This document shows positions 1-5,613 of a stretch of 16,098 bases of DNA, one piece after another. This DNA comes from Oehlia diaphana (lineage: Eukaryota > Glomeromycota > Glomeromycetes > Glomerales > Glomeraceae), in the NCBI GenBank assembly GCA_003833135.1, contig QZLH01001684.1:1-16098 (forward strand), written 5' to 3'. The stretch's first letter is position 1. Each line of letters begins with the position of its first letter. The position numbers and the translations under genes are program-made. Under the pieces are notes generated by a model that was given only the letters and a program-made list of their open reading frames with translations, was not told the DNA's origin and did no database searches.

Positions 1-213
1 CAACAACTGCTGATCCAATCGTCCTGATTTTTGGCCTATAAGCTATTTTTATGTCAAAGAATCAAGTTCTGGCGTCAGTTTTGTTGTATCTGTCCTGGTT
101 AATAAGTCAAATTTTTTATCACCATGAAAATTAAATATTTCTGCGAAATTTTACTAACAATTAAGCAAATAAATACTTCAAATTAAGTTTTTTCACTATA
201 AAGTTTAATATAA
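1..213. other. AT-rich spacer, no gene seen
   Basis: The first 120 bases are less AT-rich than what follows and keep a short open frame on the plus strand starting near base 2, with no recognisable motif and no start codon. It may be the edge of a degraded element that begins outside the window. The remainder is AT-rich spacer leading into the foldback element. Confidence 0.4.
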
Positions 214-234
214 ATGAAAAATTTTTTATTAAAA

Positions 235-399
235 ACCCTAGCATTATTGGGGCCTTCACAAAAAATGTGATTGAGATTGAGATTGAAATTTCATATAGAA
301 TTTTCAATCTTAATATATTAGTAAGATTGAAATTCTATATTAAATTTCAATCTCAATCTCAATCACGTTTTTTGTGAAGACTTCCATTGATTTTAGGGT
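235..399. mobile_element. Foldback (hairpin) MITE-like element
   Basis: Two arms, 254-312 and 322-379, are almost perfect reverse complements of about 59 bp. They differ by only two substitutions and one base of length, and are separated by a 9-base AT loop. Similarity continues outward more weakly to a CCCTA at 236-240 facing a TAGGG at 394-398. Each arm holds three tandem GATTGA words. The right side may extend to a CACTGGG ending at 420, next to a TA. Read outward from TA this gives CCCAGTGAAAA, and a weak counterpart (ATGAAAAA) occurs near 214. No clear target duplication is visible. It encodes nothing. It is probably a non-autonomous DNA transposon; the high arm identity suggests either a recent origin or gene conversion. 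Confidence 0.75.
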
Positions 400-587
400 G
401 GTCGGATACTTTTCACTGGGTAGTATACATGTAGTTAATATATTATTAGAATTAGTTTTGGTAGTAATTTTAAAATGTAAATTAAATGAAATCATTTACT
501 TTAATGTATATAATATTATATCTATTTTATATTAAAAACTAATAAATTAATTAAAAAAATTTAAATTTATTTATAAATATTTTATGA
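400..587. other. AT-rich spacer, no gene seen
   Basis: Almost pure A/T with runs of A and T. No open frame or motif stands out apart from the transposon-like end at 411-420. Confidence 0.5.
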
Positions 588-770
588 ACAAAATTTGTAC
601 AAAATTTGTACAAAATCTGTACAAAATCTGTATAAAATTAGTATAATACGGAAATTGTACAAGTACGGGATATTTCATAATTTGGTACATATTCAGTACA
701 TTTTCATTCACTAATTGTACAGAATTTGTACAGATTTTGTACAATAATATTTTCTGTACAAATTCTGGAT
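588..770. repeat. 11-bp repeat cluster in inverted arrangement
   Basis: Five head-to-tail copies of an 11-bp unit close to ACAAAATTTGT occupy 588-642, with period exactly 11. The opposite strand of the same word, ACAGAATTTGT and ACAGATTTTGT, recurs at 719-740, and another copy lies near 755-766. About 24 bases of the left block can pair with the right block. The unit is itself nearly palindromic. The layout resembles the subterminal repeats of a mariner/Tc1-type element whose right end is the CAGTAAAAAATT-type end at about 774-784. A left end is not visible. Confidence 0.65.
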
Positions 771-780
771 TTTCAATTTT

Positions 781-1065
781 TTACTGGGTATCTGAATTGA
801 TCATATGGTCTATTAGTGCAATAATTTTAGCATCATATGAACTTCTAATATTTAATGTCGCTACATTAATAGATTGTGAAATTAATAGGTTATGATCAAA
901 GTACAAATCTAATCTTTTTTTGTTGTTTTTGTTGTTTTTATAATAATTTTTTTTTTGGTTTTTTGTATTATTATTATCGTTATTATTAATATATAGGGTT
1001 AAAGGAATTGAAATAGGGGGTTGGTGAAAATCACCATTCAAATTTGTAATATTGATGTACTCCAT
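781..1065 (-). pseudogene. Truncated endonuclease/exonuclease/phosphatase-domain fragment, LINE-like
   Basis: A 94-codon minus-strand frame begins at ATG 1065 with an Asn/Lys-rich low-complexity stretch (about residues 25-51). It then reads INVATLNIR at residues 66-74, which resembles the first strand of the endonuclease/exonuclease/phosphatase fold, where the Asn of TLN(V/I)R is part of the active site. LINE retrotransposon endonucleases and related fungal proteins start this way. Only about 29 residues of the domain follow before the frame stops inside CCCAGTAA, a transposon-like end abutting TA at 785-786. The remaining endonuclease and any reverse transcriptase are absent. This suggests an old coding element cut by a DNA transposon insertion. 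It could instead be a host gene of the same fold. The domain match rests on one short motif. Confidence 0.45.
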
Positions 1066-1127
1066 TAAAATATTTTATAAAAAGAATTGTGTAAAATAAT
1101 TGAAATTGGATTGATCAAAAAATGGGG

Positions 1128-1140
1128 TTAACTGTATATT
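1128..1140. repeat. First copy of TTAACTGTATATT (mariner-end-like)
   Basis: The exact 13-mer TTAACTGTATATT occurs here and again at 1814-1826 and 4884-4896, all in the same orientation. Reversed, it reads AATATACAGTTAA, i.e. TA followed by CAGTTAA, a typical look for a Tc1/mariner inverted-repeat terminus. Here GGGG precedes it. No matching opposite terminus was found nearby. Confidence 0.45.
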
Positions 1141-1149
1141 CGTTCTAAT

Positions 1150-1305
1150 ATGATATTCCTTGAACAGCAAGTGGATTATCTCCTGCTGAAATTACCAAAT
1201 CCAGGAAGAAAGTTCATATATGAGGATGATGTTAAGTCTTTAATCGTTAAACAATCAGAATTTGGTTCAATGATTCTATCGTATATGTTTTATTCTGTCA
1301 AATGA
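1150..1305 (+). CDS. Small open frame, 51 codons, unknown
   Basis: ATG at 1150 opens a 51-residue frame ending at TGA 1303-1305. It starts just 3' of the transposon-like end at 1128-1140. The composition is protein-like rather than low complexity (for example LLKLPNPGRKF), but no domain is recognisable. The opposite strand over the same bases also reads in protein-like fashion, so the true coding strand is uncertain. It may be a fragment of a gene cut by mobile elements. Confidence 0.25.
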   Translation: MIFLEQQVDYLLLKLPNPGRKFIYEDDVKSLIVKQSEFGSMILSYMFYSVK

Positions 1306-1692
1306 CTGACTTCTGACATGTCTTCGTTATCAGTATAGGTTGTAGCATCAGTGTCGTCTTTTCTAGACATCCTTAATTTTTTAGCGTTACATAGATTGTA
1401 GCCTTTCACTTATATATATGAAGATTTTTATATGGTGTACTTCTTTTCAGGGTTTTGGAGCTTTTGGGCATTGCTATTTTAGGTTGGCTGAGGAGTGTAA
1501 CATTCTTAGTAAGTGCTATAAGCCTATAACAGCTTCAGATAAACTTGCCATCCATTCATCTGCTTCTTTTTGTTTTGTCGTAACATGTTGTACTTTGGTG
1601 TTGACTAAGATGCCTTTTTATATAAGAATATGTGTTTTATTGAGATATTCTTCTTGAAAAATTTTTGGTTTTAACAATCGTCAGAAAGAGTT
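1303..1692 (-). pseudogene. Broken minus-strand coding fragments, unknown
   Basis: Reading the minus strand from about 1692 down, a protein-like frame contains one internal stop and then a run including KQKEADEWMASLSEAVIG before another stop near 1525. Further on, an ATG at 1370 opens a 26-residue acidic peptide starting MSRKDDTDATTYTDNED that ends near 1291. The pieces are in the same orientation and separated by stops, as expected for a decayed gene. No family is recognised. The plus-strand frame at 1418-1657 covers the same bases and looks less protein-like. Confidence 0.3.
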
Positions 1693-1712
1693 TTTTTTAT
1701 TATAAATAGATT

Positions 1713-1826
1713 ATGACTATATAGGATAAATTTTAATAATAAGTGTTTTGAACACCTGACTAGTATGACTATATAGTAAAATGTGATTATAATGAAAGTG
1801 ACTATAGAGGGAATTAACTGTATATT
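1713..1826. repeat. Subterminal TGACTATA repeats and second TTAACTGTATATT
   Basis: ATGACTATATAG occurs at 1713-1724 and 1765-1776, and a shorter GTGACTATAG at about 1798-1807. A small perfect stem, GTGTT..AACAC, lies at 1743-1755. The block ends with the 13-mer TTAACTGTATATT at 1814-1826. Repeated subterminal words next to a CAGTTAA-type end look like the edge of a DNA transposon. The other edge is not seen. Confidence 0.4.
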
Positions 1827-2198
1827 TTTTTTTTTTATTTTTTTTTTATTTATCTAATTCTAATATCTTTAGAAATAGTCATTTCTCTTAAAATAGTAAT
1901 TTTGACAACTACTAAAAATGCAAAAGGCATGAAAAGTTAGTATATTTTTTTCATTTTTTTTCATTTTATTATTATTTTTACTTACTTCATTTTTATTTCT
2001 TTAGAAACAATTTCTTTTTTAGGATAGTAATTGGAAATAGAGGTAAATAAATATATTATATATGCAGGTCAGATATATTTATTGTAATTAAAAAATGTTT
2101 TCTTCTTTTTATAGAATATTAGTATTAATTAAGCCAATTTGAATCAGGTCAAATATCAATTTTGATTTAGATTGACTTAACTTATCAATTTGTTTTGA
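1827..2198. repeat. T-rich spacer with a two-copy degenerate duplication
   Basis: The stretch is dominated by T runs. Two related pieces, about 1868-1905 and 1998-2040, share TTTAGAAA followed by TTTCT and an ATAGTAATT word, so one ancestral segment seems to have been copied about 130-140 bp along. No gene is visible. It leads directly into the cassette array that follows. Confidence 0.35.
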
Positions 2199-3150
2199 GA
2201 TATTAAGCATTAATTCTGATTTTTGGGTTTAAATATATAGGTGAATTTTAAAGTGAACTTTAAAAAATTTTATTTTTTAAAAAAAATTTATTTAATCTTT
2301 TTTTTTTATTTTGTAATAAGTTTCAGCTTTAGTTTTTGGATGTTAAATAAATAAATGAAGCTTCAAATTTTGAAAATTTTATTTTAATTAATTTTTTTTT
2401 CTTTTACTTTGTAAGTATCAGATTCAGCATAAACTTTAAATAGGTAAGTTTTAAAGAAATTTGCAAAACTTTTATTTTTTAAAAAATTTATTTTTTTAAA
2501 AAATCTTTTTTTTTTCTTTTATTTTATAAATATTAGCATTAACTCTTGCACAGCATGTTATATAAGTGAGTTTTGAAGTTTGTAAAACTTCTTTATTTTT
2601 AAAATTTATTTAATTTTTTTTCTTTTATTTGTAAATATCAGCTTCAATTCTTAAATGTTGAATAGATGAATTCAAAATTTTGTTTTAAATTTTTTTTCTT
2701 TTATTTTATATATATTGGGTTTAGATTCTTGGATGTTGGATAGGTGTGTTTCAAAGTTTTGTTTCAAAACTAATTTCTTTTTAAATTTTATTTAATATTT
2801 TTTCTTTTATTTTATAGATATCAGTTTTAGATTATTATAGGTGGATTTTGAAGTTTTATTTTTGAAACTTTTTTTCAATTTTTTTTTCTTTTATTTGTAG
2901 ATTTCAGCTTCGATTCTTTAACTTTTGGATAGGTGAGTTTTGAAGTTTCATTTCGAAACTTTTTTATTTTTTTTTAAATCTTTTTTTTTTTTAAAAAATT
3001 TATTAATTTTTTTTTCTTTTATTTGTAGATATCAGCTTTGATTCTAGAGTATCAGATATGTGAGTTTCAAAACTTTAATTTTTTTAAAAATTAATTTAAC
3101 ATTTTTTCTTTTATTTGTAAATATCAGCTTTGTTGGATAGGAAACTTTAA
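2199..3150 (+). repeat. Degenerate tandem array of about ten splice-site-like cassettes
   Basis: About ten related units recur at intervals of 77-127 bp; cores start near 2199, 2320, 2411, 2529, 2631, 2708, 2812, 2896, 3023 and 3111. Each begins with a long T/C-rich tract, usually TTTCTTTTATTT, then GTAGATATCAG or similar, then 13-35 bases often ending GTTGGATAG. Most continue with GTGAGTTTTGAAG and a small stem such as GTTTC..GAAAC. The first part looks like a 3' splice acceptor and GTGAGT/GTAAGT like a 5' donor, so each cassette resembles a micro-exon inside short introns. The best preserved copies are 2896-2940 and 3023-3070. Several have lost the donor (2360, 2660, 3140). No long reading frame is kept. 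It could be a decayed multi-exon gene grown by tandem duplication, or a minisatellite that only resembles splice sites. Confidence 0.6.
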
Positions 3151-3386
3151 AAAATATTAATTATAGACATGATAGACATGAAATTTCAGTGAGTTTTTAA
3201 CAGATCTTTTAACGAAACTTTACTTACATTTCATTTTTTTCTTTCATTTTTTTAGGTGACTAATTCTTCAGATCTTTGGATATGTAAATTTCTTTTGTAG
3301 ATATAATAGATAGGATATTAGATAGGATATCGTTAATGAAAAAAAAAATTCTATAGTGAAATAGTAATAAATACTGTAACTCTGTA
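3151..3386. other. Spacer, nothing clear
   Basis: AT-rich, with two near copies of GATAGACATGA around 3165-3180 and GATAGGATAT around 3311-3330. A T-rich tract ending TTTTTTTAG at about 3255 could be a further decayed unit of the preceding array. Confidence 0.3.
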
Positions 3387-3461
3387 AGTGTTGGAAAAAT
3401 GAGTGTTGGTAAAATGAGTATTGGTAAAATAAGTGTTGTTAAAATAAGTGTCGGTAAATTG
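3387..3461 (+). repeat. Five-copy 15-bp tandem repeat
   Basis: Five consecutive units of exactly 15 bp, consensus AGTGTTGGTAAAATG, run from 3387 to 3461 with one or two substitutions each. In the plus frame they read as the pentapeptide Ser-Val-Gly-Lys-Met repeated five times, then Leu-Asn-stop. A stop at 3357-3359 means no long gene surrounds them. It may be the remnant of a repetitive protein tail or a simple minisatellite. Confidence 0.85.
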
Positions 3462-3531
3462 AACTAGACCCTTTTCTGCTAAACAACACGATAACCCGCC
3501 TTTTTTTTATTCGTGTTTAAAAGATTCATGA

Positions 3532-3710
3532 TATTTCGATAGCGCGTCTACACTTTTAGATTACCTAAACGAGTACAATGCGAACTTTTTGATCAGAGAA
3601 TAGGGCTTTACCTTAAATTCCTCGAAGTAATTGCTAATAATGAAACTGGTAAAAGACGCGAACGAGCACAGATTCTACTTGACAGATACTGTATAAAGAG
3701 GCAAGCTTAG
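3532..3710 (+). pseudogene. Coding remnant with one frameshift, unknown family
   Basis: Two overlapping plus-strand frames read like one broken protein. The first (3532-3603) includes STLLDYLNEYNANF. The second (3543-3710) carries on with IGLYLKFLEVIANNETGK and ends in a basic run before TAG 3708-3710. The switch lies at the T-run near 3586-3590, a typical place for a one-base indel. The second part is a charged, helix-like stretch of about 40 residues. No domain is recognised. It lies in the same orientation as the fragments at 3906-4082 and 4104-4774 and may be part of the same dead gene. Confidence 0.45.
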
Positions 3711-3762
3711 AGCTTTTTTTAAATTAAAAATAAAGGGTTTAGTGGCGTGGCAGGATCTAGAA

Positions 3763-3839
3763 GGTTGCCTGACGTTTAAGACTAAAGCTGACCTGACATT
3801 GGCACAGTTGCTTAACGTTCAAGACTAAGCTGACCTGAT
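3763..3839. repeat. Imperfect tandem duplication, about 43 bp period
   Basis: 3763-3797 and 3806-3839 share GTTGC(C/T)T(G/A)ACGTT followed by AAGACTAA, then GCTGACCTGA, with a one-base length difference. The segment is richer in G and C than its surroundings, which suggests mobile or formerly coding DNA. Confidence 0.65.
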
Positions 3840-3905
3840 GGGATAGGAATAGATGATGATGTTAGTTAAAATAATTACTGATCTCGCCCCTTCCTTCTTA
3901 GGTGA

Positions 3906-4082
3906 TCGGCCAGACATGCTCTGTCGATCGAAGGTGGTGAAACACTGATTCACGTTCACAATCCAACATTTGCAGAAATTGGGAATGCCGATTTCACATT
4001 GAACTCATCATCAAGTTTGGAAGGGGGTACCAACACAATATATGGAGTCCTATCATTGGCCCAGTATTTCGTAATTCAGAGA
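3906..4082 (+). pseudogene. Open coding fragment, unknown product
   Basis: A 59-codon open stretch without its own ATG reads as ordinary protein, including IEGGETLIHVHNPTFAEIGN and a later serine run, and closes at TAG 4083-4085. It is preceded by CCCCTTCCTTCTTAG (3886-3900), a good 3' splice acceptor. However, the frame meets a TGA at 3903-3905 immediately after it, so splicing there would not rescue this frame. I do not recognise the family. Its position between two other decayed plus-strand fragments suggests one broken gene. Confidence 0.4.
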
Positions 4083-4103
4083 TAGATCTGATAAGGGGGA
4101 GGT

Positions 4104-4774
4104 ATGAGTACAGTATCCAATGATAGAAAAAACAGCAGTGATGATACAAATTGTAAGGAAGATCGTAAGAAGATTGGAGGAAAAGCGATGGATCTTAGAC
4201 TGAATGGGAATAGATTAGAATTTGGGCGGGAAATAAGTGGGAAGGAAAAAAGGAAAAAAAATATATTACTGACAGCTTGAAACTGAGTAAGATGTTCAGA
4301 GAAATACTAGTACAGAATGCGAGAATGATGAAATCGTTAGAAAATTACGGACCGCTGGAATATTGCATAGTGCCAATCGATTTAAACTCCTTACTATGGA
4401 TATTCCAAAGGGGTATATCTTTCGACTTTCACGAAGTTGCCAGTCGCATAAATGATTCACCTTTAGCATTTATGCTCAAAGAGCAAAAGCAATGGTTACG
4501 CAGACATTAGAATTGGTGCAAGAAAAGAATATAATCTCGACGATCTTTATGATGATAATGAAGTTAATGGATCAGAACGATAACGGGTAGTTCCTCGATT
4601 TGATACTCATATCCATGCTTTCATTCTCATTATAGAGATCAGGATATGAATTTCCACCATACAGATCCGACTAAGGGAAGAGAAAGGGATAAAAATGTTA
4701 AAATGTTCAATTTGGTAAAGGTGTTGATGACGTACACCTTCCTCAACAATTACTTTAATAAACTTCCAGAATAG
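4104..4774 (+). pseudogene. Frameshifted PD-(D/E)XK-like protein remnant
   Basis: ATG 4104 opens a 58-residue frame with a hydrophilic Ser/Asp/Lys leader and then GGKAMDLRLNGNRLEFGREI followed by SGKEKRKK. A Gly-Lys-x-x-Asp strand followed by a Glu and an I-S-G resembles the nuclease-like (PD-(D/E)XK) core of a large family common in arbuscular mycorrhizal fungi. The frame is lost at the A-runs 4247-4260. The next frame continues at once to 4510 with SKMFREILVQNARMMKSLEN and further hydrophobic strands. After another shift, acidic DDLYDDNEV is read near 4545-4570, and a last open piece runs 4604-4774. At least three shifts or stops make it dead. The family call rests on motif spacing and my recollection of such proteins; the coding origin is firmer. 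Confidence 0.45.
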
Positions 4775-4969
4775 CTAACAGTTTAGTTAAATTATATTTA
4801 ATTTGTATTTAATTTATTTAATTTATATAGCAGAAAAATTATTATTTCTTATACGTAAGCATTTGTATATCTGCCCACATCGGTTAACTGTATATTCTAT
4901 ATGCGTTAATAATCACTGCTAAATATATTATAAATTATCTGATAAACGTTTTTGTGTTTAAAGTTCAGA
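4775..4969. other. AT-rich spacer with third TTAACTGTATATT
   Basis: A run of TTTAATTT words (4795-4825) is followed by the third copy of the 13-mer TTAACTGTATATT at 4884-4896, preceded by CGG. A loosely similar TAACAGTTTAGTTAA at 4776-4790 could be the opposite end of a very short (about 110 bp) element, but the similarity is weak. No gene seen. Confidence 0.35.
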
Positions 4970-5281
4970 CTACGCCCTTGTGACATGCGTGTCCATTAGA
5001 AAAATTAGGTTTTTTACTCCGCAATTCATTTTTGCCTAGAAAAGGCATATATTAGTAGAGCATTTGTTATATACTTGGCCCGCAACATAACGGTAATAAA
5101 AATATGTAGGCCGATTGTCATATTTTATTTATGCTCTAGGAGTAGCACTGTATTTAGCTCTCATTCAAAATACTTTTCATCTTACCCTCGTGGTACTTGT
5201 TTGGATATCGATCTCTCGCCAATATTTATCCTTAAGAGACATATAAGTCATATATCCTCATTTAAAGCTATTATTTAAGAT

Positions 5282-5314
5282 ATGATCATCATATGATCAT
5301 CATATGATCATCAA
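5282..5314. repeat. 11-bp tandem repeat ATGATCATCAT, about 2.9 copies
   Basis: Three nearly complete copies of ATGATCATCAT follow each other without a break. Each contains the palindrome ATGATCAT. It lies about 300 bp upstream of the phospholipase gene, where it could be a simple repeat or a cluster of binding sites; nothing in the sequence decides between these. Confidence 0.8.
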
Positions 5315-5530
5315 CATTAGATTACCAAAATAGTAGATCTTATATTACGAATTGCGACATATTCCGTAACGTTCTACAAATTATGGAAAGATGGAATAAT
5401 CTTTTCATTTTTTTAATCAACTTTTTTTATAATGTTTTTATTGTATAGTAGTAGTATTTTAAGGAGGATATCTTTTTAGCTAAATAAGGGAATTAAAATT
5501 ACACCCCTTGTAATACGTACTCAAAATAAG

Positions 5531-5575
5531 CTGTATACGTATACAGTATATTCTGCCAAGAATCAACTATAAATA
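5531..5575 (+). promoter_or_regulatory. Promoter elements of the phospholipase gene
   Basis: A perfect 16-bp palindrome, CTGTATACGTATACAG, occupies 5531-5546. It is followed 21 bp later by a TATA box, TATAAATA, at 5568-5575. The word AAATAAGCTG occurs twice, at 5524-5533 and 5571-5580, once overlapping each element. If initiation is 25-35 bp past the TATA box, the 5' leader before ATG 5614 would be under about 25 bases. The palindrome could bind a dimeric regulator; this is inference. Confidence 0.55.
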
Positions 5576-5613
5576 AGCTGCATCATCTCAATAATAAAAT
5601 GAATTAAAGCAAC

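Noticed and set aside
3886..3905. Acceptor-like CCCCTTCCTTCTTAG as the start of an exon
   Set aside because: A TGA follows at once in the only protein-like frame, so a working exon cannot begin here in that frame.
5075..5278. Plus-strand 67-codon frame
   Set aside because: No ATG in good context and no motif; the minus strand of the same bases gives a slightly better spliced candidate, reported separately.
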